In this document: positions 23,297 to 35,121 of the stretch, piece after piece
Numbering within the stretch: the stretch's first letter is position 1
Layout of the letters: each line of letters opens with the position of its first letter
Assembly: GCF_005239225.2 (NCBI RefSeq)
Contig: NC_133289.1
Coordinates: forward strand, 4,843,501 to 4,907,500
Length of the DNA stretch: 64,000 nt
Reading direction: 5' to 3'
Origin: Populus alba
Lineage: Eukaryota; Streptophyta; Magnoliopsida; Malpighiales; Salicaceae
The notes under the pieces: model-generated
Seen by the model: the letters and a program-made list of their open reading frames with translations, nothing else
The model's database searches: none
Told to the model about the DNA's origin: nothing
Translations under genes and position numbers: made by a program

Positions 23297-25286
23297 TGTT
23301 ACGGGGGGTCGCGACGTCGTCTGGCGACGGCGGAGGCTTTTTGTCGTGCCTCCTATGGTGAGGTGTGTTGTATGTTGGGAAAGGTTCTTGGATTTAATCA
23401 TAAAATTATGATTAATGTCAGGAGTCGCCACCTAGTATTATGGTCACTAGGCACCTATGGTCTGCGAGAGTCTGAGTAAAGGACTGGTTGTGTAAGGGGA
23501 AGACGCATCACCCCAGTGCACCCTACCTAAGGTAAGCTGCATTGTTGTTTGATTATTTTACACCTTGTATCTTTAATACCCGAGGGCATAATTTATCGTA
23601 TAATTTTACACCCTACAAATATTAAAGTCTACATCTGGATCCTAAAAAAAAAATTAGAAAAATATTTTTGACATGTTGGCCAAAATATTTTTGACATGTT
23701 GGAGAAGCTAGTGGTGGCTCCGGTTGGTGGCTGGAATGGCGGGGAGAGAGAGGGAGAGAGAGACTGCAGAAACGGGGCAGTGGGAGGCTAGTTTTTTGTC
23801 AACTTTGAACTCGGTTTTCTCCTCCCTCAGGCCATTAACTCCACCTCTATTTATAGAAGGTGGAAGAGGGTAATCTCGTCTTCACCGGGGTAAAATTTGA
23901 GCCCTTGATTGTCTTGGGAAGGATCCCAACCGTTGGTTTAAAGTAGCCTCCCCGAGTTGTCAAATCTGCAGGAAAAGGCTGCCTGAGTTGACCTATTCAC
24001 GCCGTCACCGGCGTCGCCGTGCTGTCAATAATTCTGAACTATTCACATGGGGTTGTAGAGGAACTGCAGGGGATCCGTTTCGTGCAAGTTTGGTTCGATT
24101 TGACGGAGAAATTAAGCATTAAATACACTTGCAAAGTAGGCTCCTACGCTGTTTCTTTCGGGTAAAACAGGGAAGACAATGAACAGTGACCAGACGACAC
24201 GTCGTGTGGTCCTCTTTTTTTTTATAGGTAAAATGGCGTCGTTTTGGACTGAATTAGGGATTTTTAAGTTATTTTCAATTTAGTCCTTCAGCTTTCAATT
24301 GATTGCAATTGAACCCCTAATTGGCCCTAAACTTTTGATTTAATGCAATAAAGCCCCTGATGAACTTCAATTGCAGTCCCGTATTTACGCGCTTTTTGCA
24401 ATATGGTCCTTGGTCTCGGATTTTGTCAATTTAACCCCTAATTGGCCATTAAACTTTCAATTTCTTCAATTTAGCCCTCGGTGTTTGTCAATTAAGCCCC
24501 TAAAGTGTGGTGCTCTTGCAATATGGTCCTTGGTCTCGGATTTTGTCAATTTAACCCCTAATTGACCCCAAAACTTCAATTTTCTTGCAATTTTTGCCCT
24601 TGATTTCAATCAATTAACTTGGTAAAAATTAAATTTGGTCTCTTAAAATTCCAATCTTCTCAATTAAGCCCAAATTAAGCTCCCAAACTTATGTTTTCAC
24701 CAATTAAGCCAAAAAAAAAATTAGTTTGACCCATTTAAAGTATAATTAAGTCCTTGCACTTAATTAAATTCTTCAATTGGACCCAAATTAATTCTTAAAC
24801 ATAATTAAAATTTAATTTGGCTCATGATTAAATCAAATTGGCCTTTTAAAAATTTAATTATGTCCTTAGACTTAATTTTTCACTAATTAAGCCCCAAATA
24901 AAATTAATTTGACCCATTTAAAGTATAATTAAGTCCTTGCACTTAATTAAATCCTTTAATTGAATCAAAATTAATTCTCAAACATAATTAAAATTCAATT
25001 TGGCTCATGATTAAGTCAAATTGGTCTATTAAAAATTTAATTATGCCATTGGACTTATTTTTTATGCAAATTCGTCCAATAATCATTTAATTTGACCTTG
25101 AATTTGCATTTTTCTCCATTTTTGGGTATAATATGGTACAATTAGGCCTTGAATTTCCTCCAAACAATTACAGCTTGATTCCCCGGCCTACTTTCTCCAT
25201 ATTGCCAGCCTTTATTTTATTTTGTTCATTTTTATTTTGAAAAAAGAAGTTATTTTTGGGGAATAACCCAGAATTGGGTTATGACA
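23297..25286 (-). repeat. 3' LTR of the Gypsy element (left)
   Basis: 1990 bp. Compared with the right LTR it lacks about 117 bp (right 30484-30600) and about 690 bp (right 30722-31411). At the second gap the phrase 'aaatatttttgacatgttgg' is present twice in a row, a scar of the deletion. The 24240-25160 part is a degenerate series of lines such as 'caatttaacccctaattgg' with 20-50 bp spacing. Confidence 0.82.
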
Positions 25287-25788
25287 GTTGCCCCCCTCTT
25301 TACAAGGCTTACGATAGAAAGTCTCGTAAGAGACTTTAGATAGTAAGCATTGTAAAGAAGAAAAAGAAGAATGAGAGGTGATGGAATGATGAATCCTTTT
25401 GAGGGCTAGAAAGCGCACTTAGAGTGAAAACTGGAAGATTTATCTTTTGAAAATTCAGAGATTTTGAAGTGGTCGAATTGTCATGGGTGACCTACCCAAA
25501 GGCAATTGAAAAAAGGTTTTTTAAGGTGGTCTTATTGTAATGGGTGACCTACCAAAGTGAAAAACACGAAGATTTTTCAAAGTGGTGAAAAATAAAGAGA
25601 TTTGAAAAATACGATGATTTTCAAAGTGGTGAAAAATACAGAGATTTTTCAAAGTTGTCTTGTTGTAATGGGCGACTTGCCTAGGTGAAAGTTTCAAAGT
25701 GACGACATGACAGGGCTCGAAGGCGCACTATACAAGAGATGGAAGCTCAAATGAGCGTTCAAAAAGAGATAGGACTCGAAAGGGGAAC
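25287..25788. other. Gypsy interior next to the 3' LTR
   Basis: Begins with the polypurine-tract complement. Contains imperfect repeats of 'ttttcaaagtggtgaaaaat' and 'ggtctt(a/g)ttgtaatgggtgac'. No coding frame. Confidence 0.6.
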
Positions 25789-26400
25789 GAGGGCTGAAAA
25801 GCACACTTGATAAGAGGTAGGGTTAGAAAACGCACTACCTTAGAGGTTAGGGCTCAAAGGTGCACTCGAAAGGAGCAAGGTTAGAAAATGCACTACCTAT
25901 GAGGTGAGGGCTCGAAGGGGCACTTGAAAGGAGGTAGGGTTGGAAAATGCACTACCTAAGGTGGTCGAGGGCTCTAAGGCGCACTCGAAAGGAGGTAGGG
26001 TTAGAAAACACACTACCCATGAGGTGAGGGCTCGAAGGCGCGCTCGAAAAGAGATAGGGTTGGAAAACGCACTACCTAAAGTGGTTGAGGGCTCTAAGGG
26101 GCACTTAAAAGGAGGTAGGGTTAGAAAACACACTACCCAAAGTGGTCGAGGGCTCTAAGGCGCACTCGAAATGAGGTAGGGTTAGAAAACACACTATCTA
26201 AAGTGGCCGAGGGCTCTAAGGCGCACTCGAAATGAGGTAGGGTTTGTAAACACACTACCCAAGGTGGTCAAGGGCTTTAAGGCGCATTCAAAATGAAGTA
26301 TGGTTTGCAAACACACTACCCAAGGTGGTAGAGGGCTCTAAGGCGCACTCAAAAGGGAAGGAAGATAGGGCTAAAAGCATAATATCTATATGATGAGGGC
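25789..26400. repeat. 61-bp minisatellite in Gypsy interior
   Basis: About nine to ten units begin with 'gagggctc' or a variant at 25789, 25848, 25906, 25967, 26026, 26087, 26148, 26209, 26270 and 26331. Spacing is 61 bp, with some 58-59-bp units. Each unit holds 'aggcgcactcgaaa', 'gaggtagggtt' and 'cacactacc'. Confidence 0.9.
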
Positions 26401-28194
26401 TCAACAGCCCGCTTAAAAGAGGTGAAGATAAGACACCAATCCATCAGGGATGAAAGTAATGCATCATGATCAATATGCATGTATACTTACCTGAGAAATA
26501 TAGGTCCCCTTTTCTTTGTGGAGTTTTATCTTCTCAAAAGTCTGAGTCTCCGATAGTAAGTTTTGATGGCTCTTTTCGCTCTTGCTTACTCGAGTCATGT
26601 CTTGTGATCTTAACCTCTGGAAAGGGTATGACATGAGCATATATCTTATTTCCCCCCAAACCTTTATCTGAAGGATTGCCAGCTATGCACTATATCTCAT
26701 TTTTTTAAGAAGAGGAATCATGGAGCCAACCCTATATGTTTTGGTAGATTTCTCTTAGTTTGATCATGTTTCCCAGTGTTCAATTCGAGTTTTCCTTGGG
26801 GATGAGACTATGTGGAAGAAGATCTGATTATTTACAAGGAGTTGTTTACACGAAGAACTTTTGGAATTTCAAAGCTATTCAAAAAATTCATTTTGATGTT
26901 TGTTCAAAACAAACTTGTTCTGAAAAATTCAAGCAATTCTCATGGATAGGTTTGCATGAGTGCTGAAAAATTTTGTTCTGCTTTAGGTGAAGTGAAGTGA
27001 TGTTTGATTGGTCAAAAGGGTTCAATCTTCAATATGGGGGTTTCAAAGAACCAGTTTTTGAAGCATTCATTTTTCTTGCATGAATAATGACTTGTTTCAC
27101 ATAGGAAAGCAAAGTCTACCAATCCAAATTGACTGCCTTTGATCAGAAATGGCTTGATTGGGCACGTAACGTAGGCTTTGGCTCTTGGCTATGAAGAAAA
27201 AGGATATTTATAGGCTCAAAAAGGTGTTTAAGGGATTTCAAGACTAAGGATCACTAGTGCTTATATCCCAAACTTTTTTTTTTCTTTTTTTCATGGATTT
27301 CCGAACCTTGGAATTGATTTGAAAAATGGTATATGGTGCCCCCCAATGTTGGGTTTTTTCTTCTTTTGGTTTTGAGCATCATTATATTAGTGATTTTTAT
27401 GGCACACTCAAATCTTTTTGGAACTCTTATATGCCCCCCAGCTTTGTTTGGGCACTTTTGATAAATGAGGATTTCGTTTCATGCCCCCCAGTGTTGTTTG
27501 AGGACTTTTATCGTTTGAGGACTTTTTATGCCCCCCAGGGTTGTTTGGGCATTTTTAGTCTTTATGGATTTTTTTGCACTTGCTCTCCTAGTGTAGGGTG
27601 TGATCCTAGCCAAGGTTATTTTTTCAAGAAATATGTATTAGGCTCAAAAAGGGACTGCAAGGGATTTTTAGACTTTGTGAAAGAATGATCAAAGATGGTC
27701 TTTCTTCATTTCAAATGCATGCAATTAGAATCAACAGGCTTTGCATGGTTTCACATTATTCATGCAATCAAAACTCAGCTTTGAAGTTATCTCATGGTGT
27801 TCGAATTGTTTTTGAGATTTTTTAAATGCTAGAATATCACTTGAATTTTCAGAACTTGTTTATTAGAACAAACACCAATTTGATTTTTGTTTTTGTATTA
27901 AAACTTTGATTTCCCAAAAATCCTTGTGAAAACATTGGGTCATGGTTTTTTTTTTTTTATGGGGAAAAGAAAACACCAAAGAATTTGTGGTTTTATGAGT
28001 GAAGGGTGTGCTTAGTATGTTATTTGCATGAACACATGATTTTATTAACAGGAAAGGCTCATTTGACAGAGAGTCTTGTAGCATTATGAGCCAAATTGCC
28101 AACAAAACTAAAACAAGTTGAAACAGACATGATCAAACAAAAGGAAATAATTGGGTAGGCTTCATCCTCCCATTCTATAGTAGAACTTTATCCT
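26401..28194. other. Gypsy interior without coding capacity
   Basis: No pol homology on either strand. Contains four C6 tracts in the context 'gccccccag' or 'gccccccaa' at about 27338, 27433, 27483 and 27531, each followed by a (g)ttg(t)ttgggcact-like phrase. Confidence 0.6.
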
Positions 28195-29679
28195 CTATCC
28201 TCGAGAGTGCACACACCTTGTTGTTGCTATTGGTGCTTTGAGGTTTTCGGAGCATTCCACCTCTAGTGCATTCACCGATCCAGTACTTGAAGCATGATTA
28301 AGTAGAGGGTTTGAACTCATGTTTGAAGTTCCTTCGAGGGTTATCCATCCTGCTTTAATTAATTGCATGAGCCTTTTCTTAAAGGCACTGCAGGTATGAA
28401 TGCTATGTCCCACAACGTCAGCATGATATTCGCAAGTGAGGTCTGGCTTGTACCAGTTGGGCTAAGGTGGTTGTAGAGGTGTCAAGGGTTCTGGAGCTAT
28501 ATACCCGATGCTTAGTAGCTTTTGGTACATCTCATTTAAGGGCAGCGGTAATGGAGGTAGTTGTTCTTGGGCTCTTTGGTGCTTGGTTTGAAGCTCATGT
28601 TTCCTGATAAGAAAGGAAGAGTTGAAATTGATGTTGGCGATTTGGGGTGAAGATGATGGAGTGTAATAGTTTTGGAATGGGTTCTTCCTACCCTCAACAT
28701 GGTCAACCTCTTTCTTTTTACCTTCGAAGCCCCTTTTCTCCACAGGTGCAAAGATTCTACCACTCTTTATTCCTTGTTCTACGCGTTCAGCTACTGCCAC
28801 AACATCAGTAAATTGTTGGGCCGAACTACCCATAACATGCTCGTAGTATGGGTCCTTGAGCGTGTTGGAAAACAGAGTGACCATCTCTTTATCCAAGAGC
28901 GGAGGATGTACTTGAGCAGCTAGGTCTCTCCACCTTTGAGCATATTCCCTTATGCTTTCCTTGTCCTTTTTTTCTAGATTGGATAGACTGGTTCTATCAG
29001 GAGCAATGCCTATGTTGTACTTGTATTGCTTCACAAATGCATCCACCAAGTCTTTCCATTTGCGAATTTTATTGTTGTCCAATCTCATATACCAGCTTAA
29101 CGCTGCCCCACTTAAGCTATCCTGGAAAAGGTGCATCAGTAGTTTTTCATCGTGTACTACTTCTGCCATTTTATTACAATAGGATTTCAGATGAGTCATG
29201 GGGCATTGTGTTCCAGTATATTTGATGAATTCAGGAACATGAAACTTTTTCGGGACAACCACATTTGGGACTAAACACATTTCTGCTGCCCGTACTGGAT
29301 CATACAAGTCTGCCCCTTCAATGGCTTTAATTCGAGCTTCCAACGCCGCCATCTTATCTTGATCAATGCCATTGGATGACTTGGTCTTGTGGGACTCATT
29401 GGCAAATAGATCTATGATTGCAGGGGCAGGTGTTGATGGCATAGAGTGCACAAATGCTGGATTGTGTGGAAGTTCTTGACCATGTTCACTCATTGTTTCT
29501 TTGGGTTGAGTTGTTGTCGGAGGCTGAACAAAAATAGCTGGCCGGTTAGAAGGACCTTCACCAGAGGCATTTCTTAGTGTATGCTCGAGTAAGCTAGTGA
29601 GGCGAGCCACGCTTGCTCTCAGAGACTCTAACTCTTCTTGGAAATGGACGTCACGGTGAGCATGCTCTTCACCTTCCAT
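28195..29679 (-). pseudogene. Gypsy gag protein with one internal stop
   Basis: Starts at ATG 29679 (MEGEEHAHRDVHFQEELESL) and is open for 405 codons to TAG at 28462-28464, then continues in the same frame to 28195 with YKPDLTCEYHADVVGHSIHT and AFKKRLMQLIKAGWI. The middle holds the retrotransposon gag (capsid) domain: TGTQCPMTHLKSYCNKMAEV, LFQDSLSGAALSWYMRLDN, ESIREYAQRWRDLAAQVHPP. A His/Cys-rich end like this is typical of large Tat/Ogre-type Gypsy gags. The stop sits in a proline-rich stretch and is one C-to-T change from Gln. No pol frame follows. Confidence 0.88.
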
Positions 29680-30220
29680 GTTTCTTGCTTGGAGTCGGGT
29701 GTTGTAGACTCTTAGAGGACCTATATTTTGACTTGTTGCATGTATGTATGTTATTTACAATGGATTGATGTATGTGTATGGATGCAAATGTATGTATATG
29801 CACATTGGGTATGAATGGCAAAAACCCATGCAAAATGAATAACAAGAGAGTTCATGCTCTAAAGTTCGAGGTCATTACATGATGGGTAGGCTTTCTACCT
29901 GGTCTTAAAAAGGTCTATGAACTGCTCAGTGACTACCTTACGTGAAGGCAGTGTAGGGGTTTACAAGGAATGGTTGGGGCACAATGTGATCGCCATTACC
30001 AAGTAAACACTCAGCTCATAGTTGGATGTTTCACCAATCTGAACCCCGACTGAAAGTGAAGTGGCAGACTACTACTCCCCACCTAACCTAGAATTAGGTT
30101 TATTTGTATGCTAAAGTAATAAAAATACGAGTTAAAATTAAAGACCAATAAAAGGAAAATAATCAAACAATCAATGCTTAGTCCAACCAGATATGGCTTT
30201 CCCCAATGGAGTCGCCATCC
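29680..30220 (-). other. Gypsy 5' leader
   Basis: Untranslated interior between gag and the right LTR. Next to the LTR on the minus strand it reads tggcgactccattgggg, a plausible tRNA primer-binding site for this lineage. Confidence 0.6.
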
Positions 30221-32374
30221 TGTCACGGGGGGTCGCGACATTGTCTGGCGACGGTGGAGGCTCTTTGTCGTGCCTCCTGTGGTGAGGTGTGTTGTATGTT
30301 GGGAAAGGTTTTTGGATTTAATCATAAAATTATGATTAATGTCAGGAGTCGCCACCTAGTATTATGGTCACTAGGAACTTATGGTCTGCAAGAGTCTGAG
30401 TAAGGGACTGGTTGTGCAAGGGGAAGACGCATCACCCCAGTGCACCCTACCTAAGGTAAGCTGCATTGTTGTTTGATTATTTTTTCTAAGTCGGGTTGGT
30501 CTTTTCGAAGGTTCAAGGCAGATCTCTCTTTATGAGAGAGTCTCTACCTTATCGGGTTACATCTTAACCGTTCTAAAGTCTAAATTTTAGCATTGCATTT
30601 ACACCTTGTATCTTTAATACCCGAGGGCGTAATTTATCGTATAATTTTACACCCCACAAATATTAAAGTCTACATCTGGATCAAAAAAAAAAATTAGAAA
30701 AATATTTTTGACATGTTGGCCAAATCCTAATAGATAATCATAAACCGGTTATGATATCCATTTTTGGATTTAAAAAAAAAAACATGAAAAAGATCAATGT
30801 TTTTCTTCTTTTTTTTTTAATGAAAAATATGCTTAAAATTTTTTTTAGGATTTGGCCGTATGCAATAAAATATTTGTTTCTTTTTTAAATTGGTTTTTTT
30901 TTGAAATATTTTGGAGAAAAATCGGGTACTGAATTTGTATTTTACAGTGTAAATATACAACCCGATATTATGCAAAATGGATAGAAAAATATTTGAGAAA
31001 ATTATGATTTTTTTTAATGATTTTTGAAAAATTTTGGATTTTTTTCAAAAAAAAAAAAAGGGGAGGGGTCGGGCCATACCAGCCCAGCCTAGCTATTTGG
31101 GCTGGGCCAAAACTGGCCCGGCCCAATAGCATTTTAAATGTTCTGCCGTTGCGTGCAGAAATGAATTCTGCATGCAGCGGCCTCGACGAAGAAGAAGGAG
31201 GCGACGCAGGGAGGAGAACCACCTGAGGTGGTGAGGGTATGTGGTCGTGTTGGTGGAGAGGATGGTGTCTGCGCTGGAGGCTACAATAGTGGAGGCCGGC
31301 GTTGATCACAGCTGAAGAAGAAAAGTTGCAGGGGAGAGAGACGTTCACGGTGGCTGCTCCACCATTGGTAAACTGTCTTTTGGTGCAGGAGGAAGGATTC
31401 TATGGTGAAGCTGATGGTGGCTCCGGTTGGTAGCTGGAATGGCGGGGAGAGAGAGGGAGAGAGAGACTGTAGAAACGGGGTAGTGGGAGGCTGGTTTTTT
31501 GTCAACTTTGGACTCGGTTTTCTCCTCCCTCAGGCCATTAACTTCGGTGGAAGAGGGTAATCTCGTCTTCACTGGGTAAAATTTGAGCCCTTGATTGTCT
31601 TGGGAAGGATCCCAACCGTTGGTTCAAAGTAGCCTCCCTGAGTTGTCAAATCTGCAGGAAAAGGCTGCCTGAGTTGACCTCTTCACGCCGTCACCGGCGT
31701 CGTCGTGTTGTCACTAATTCTGAACTGTTCACATAGGGTTGTAGAGGAACTGCAGGGGATCCGTTTTGGGCAAGTTTGGTTCGATTTGACGAAGAAATCA
31801 AGCATTAAATACACCTGCAAAGTAGGCTCCCACATTGTTTCTTTCGGTTAAAACGGAGAAGACAATGAACAGTGACCAGACAACGCGTCGTCTGGTCCTC
31901 TTTTTTTTTTAGGTAAAACGGCGTTGTTTTGGACTGAATTAGGGATTTTTAAGTTATTTTTAATTTAGTCCTCTAGCTTTCAATTGATTGCAATTGAACC
32001 CCTAATTGGCCCTAAACTTTTGATTTAATGCAATTAAACCTCTGATGAAGTTCAATTGCAACCCTGTATTTACGCGCTTGTTGCAATATGGTCCTTGGTC
32101 TCGGATTTTGTCAATTGAACCCCTAATTGACCATTAAACTTTCAATTTCTTCAATTTAGCCCCCGATGTTTGTCAATTAAGCCCCTAAAGTGTGGCGCCC
32201 CTTGCAATATGGTCCTTGGTCTCCGATTTTGTCAATTTAACCCCTAATTGCCCCAAAGCTTCAATTTTCTTGCAAGTTTGCTCCTGATTTCAATCAATTA
32301 ACTTGGTAAAAATTAAATTTGGTCTCTTAAAATTCCAATCTTCTCAATTAAGCCCAAATTAAGCTCCCAAACTT
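30221..32374 (-). repeat. 5' LTR of the Gypsy element (right), truncated
   Basis: Starts tgtcacgggg on the forward strand. Aligns to the left LTR with two extra blocks and ends abruptly after 'aagctcccaaactt', where the left LTR continues for about 595 bp. Includes GC-rich DNA at 31060-31560 with spurious open frames on both strands. Confidence 0.82.
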
Positions 32375-32393
32375 TAGTCTACCTAATTTGAAC

Positions 32394-35121
32394 TGCCGCA
32401 CCCTCACGGCAGAGCGCGGCGACTTTCGATTGAATTTCGAGGTCTTTTGTTTTATTGTGAATAAGGGAGTCGCCACCTAGTATTTTGGTCACTAGGAACC
32501 CTAACTGGTCTTTCAGAGATTCTAAGGCAAGGGACTGGTTGCGTAAAGGGAAGGTATTAGCACCCCTAGTACGCCCAACCTAAGGTAAGCTGCTTGGTGT
32601 TTGGTTTGCTCTATAATTGCTATGGTGTTGGTGTTTTCTAATCCCATCAGTTTTCCTAGGTTTGATTCAAATAAAATTTAATAGGATAGAAATCCAAGGA
32701 GATTCCATGTGCTTTGAAAGCTCATTTTTCCCTTAGTATTTTAAGAGTTTGCGACTCGTAAATCGCAAGGAGGAGGGACAAAAAATTTAGAAATCTAGGG
32801 CGCTAAAAAAAACCCTATATTTTTTAGTATTTTATACTCTCACGGCTTGTAAACTGTGGAGCAAAAACAAATAAATTGAAATGTCCTCGATTATAATCAA
32901 GGCTTTTTTCAAAGATATATGCGGATTTATTACTCCCAATAATATTTTGGATATTCGTCCTTTAAGGATTTCTTTATCCAAACATTAGCGGTGAATAATA
33001 GATGAATTCCCCCAAAAATAAGATTTTTATATTTTTTTTGGAATATTGGCCAATACCCTTTGGAGTTTTACAAACATGTTGTAAAATCCAAAAATGCAAA
33101 AAAAAAAAATTTTTTTGTTGTATTTACGAAATCCATGCGAAAACACATTTTTAAAACTTCCAATATTTTTGTATATATAGAAAAAAAAAACATTCAAAAC
33201 ATGTTAGGGTATTGGCCGTATGCAACACTCAAGAAAACAAATTTTGTATATATATATATATATATAAAGAAAAATTCAGACTTTAAAATAAATATTCCAG
33301 AAAATAAATCTCTTTCTCTTTATTATTATTATTTTTTTTTTAAAGTAAGTCCGGCTGTCACTTGCCCAAACAAGTGACCCGGTTGGACACAAAGGGGGGG
33401 GGGCAATTTATAACTCAAGAAGGCTGGTGAACACTGTTCAAGTGAATTAATTCACTTGAACAGTGCAAACTCAAAACAGAAAAATGCATGCTGCGGGGTG
33501 AAGAGAAAAACAGACCTGGGAACGGAAGCGAAGAAGCTGCAGCGACGTTGAAGGCGTGATGGTTGATCTGTGTTCGTCTGTTTTCAAATCTTTTCCTCCT
33601 GCTCTGTATTTGCGCCTGTTTTTCTGGTTTTTTTTCTCTCCTCTGTGTCTTCGTCAGTCCCTCTCCAACGGGTTCCTGCACTTCCTTCGTCCCTGCTGCA
33701 TATCCTATATGCAAAAAAACAATATCAAAACCAACAGGTAGTCCCTGCTGGTTTATGGTTTCTCTTCTCTTTTCCCTTTTTCTCTTCTACTGTCAATCTT
33801 CCCAACCTCATAGTAACACTGGCGAATGAAAGAAACTTTCTCTATTCTCTGCGTTTTTCTCCTGTCTTTGGCTGTTTCTTTTCTGCCCTTTTCTCTCCGT
33901 TTTTATCTTCTTTTTGTGCTCTTTTTTTTCTATTTTCTCCTCCCTCTTTTTTTCTCTCCCCGTTAGGTCATTAGAAGGGCTGATATATAGTCTAAATATG
34001 TCTCTATTTAGGAAGGATTCAATGCATTAATCCTAGGACGCAAATCCCTACTGATTTGCAGAGAAAAAACGCAAAAAGGAAACTGCAATATTCTGATTTT
34101 GTGTTGGTGCTTTACGTCTGATTTCTTTCAAGTTTTAGAGGATGGTGTGGCTCTTTTCTTTCCTTCCATAAGGCCAGCTGCTCCCTTTGAAATGAGGCAA
34201 CAAAAACGTGGTCTTCAACTCCAAAAATTACGCGTGATGAGAAAGGAAAACAGCAGAGAAAAAAGGAAAGAAAACAGATGGAGGGTGCAGCTGCAAAGTC
34301 TTATTTTCCTTATTCAGTGTGGTAAAAATCTTGTCATTTATGATGATTCAGCCCCCTCTCCAGCTTTCAATATCCTTCTTCAATTCAATCCCTCATTTTA
34401 ACAATTTTTGAATCAGTCCCTGGTCCCAAAAAAAAATCCTTCGAATCAGCCCCGCAAACTTGGGCTATATCTTTCCCGCGGCAGAATTTTCTGCCTTCAC
34501 GTTAGATATTCAAATGGGAATATCTTGAGCTTCTGATATTGAAATCAAGTGATTCAAAAACCCAAATTCATCTACGTGTCTAGGACTACAACTTTGATGA
34601 AGGAGTCAAAGTGAGATAAAATCATTTTATAGAACAAAAACTGGCAGTAATCTAGTTGGTCAAAAGGGATCTCCAGGTCTAACTCAAAAACTGACGAATG
34701 CCGAGTATCCTAATATGACTGAAAGTATGAACTAAGAACAAAAATCACAAAAACTAGGCCAAAAATAGAGTTTTTTTAGTGTAGACACGGGTCAATATCC
34801 TTCTCGCGGCAGAATTCTCTTTCTTCACGTTAGATATTCAAACAGGAATATCTTGAGCTTCTGATATTGAAATCAATCGATTCAAAGCCCAAATTTATCT
34901 ACGCGTCCAGGACTAATCTTTGATGAAGGATTCGAAGTGAGATAAAATCATTTTAGAGAACAAAATCTGACAGTAATCTAGTTGGTCAAAAAAGTTCTTG
35001 ATCTGATAATGTTGAGCATCCAAATCTGATTGAGAATCTGCTGTAAGAACAATGATCCCTAGGACCTATTAAATGTGTACATCAATTTTTTAATGTGTAA
35101 TGAGTGACAGAATATACCTAG
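32394..35121. mobile_element. Gypsy-type LTR fragment 2
   Basis: Begins around tgccgcaccctcacgg and carries the block ggagtcgccacctagtat...gtaagctgc (32466-32593) shared by all LTR fragments here. Further right it has a GC-richer, pyrimidine-rich part (33480-33970) and a tandem repeat (34470-34995). No coding domain. Start and end are tentative; no target duplication found. Confidence 0.55.
34470..34995. repeat. Tandem repeat of about 320-bp period in LTR fragment 2
   Basis: 34478-34675 and 34797-34992 are similar: 'cgcggcagaatt', 'cttcacgttagatattcaaa', 'atatcttgagcttctgatat' and 'cagtaatctagttggtcaaa' recur in order. Confidence 0.8.

Larger units (their letters stand above)
23297..32374 (-). 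mobile_element. Ty3/Gypsy-type LTR element with gag only, minus strand
   Basis: Two long related LTRs (23297-25286 and 30221-32374) enclose a 4.9-kb interior. On the minus strand the LTR begins TGTCATAACCC and ends GTGACA; just inside the left LTR is the polypurine complement (gttgcccccctc), just inside the right one a primer-site-like tggcgactcc. The only coding capacity is gag (28195-29679). No protease, reverse transcriptase or integrase was found, so it is a non-autonomous derivative. The right LTR is cut at about 32374 by another LTR-like fragment and lacks about 595 bp matching 24692-25286. Confidence 0.8.

Noticed and set aside
23297..23480. Open frame joining Q to the LTR (YGGSRRRLATAEAF and on)
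   Set aside because: The same sequence occurs at 30221 as LTR start; the fusion frame is accidental.
25789..26400. Possible CRISPR-like array
   Set aside because: Units are continuous 61-bp tandem repeats without unique spacers, in a plant retroelement.
33563..33974. Leu/Phe/Ser-rich open frames suggesting membrane proteins
   Set aside because: Pyrimidine-rich LTR DNA gives such residues in any frame; three overlapping frames show the same bias.
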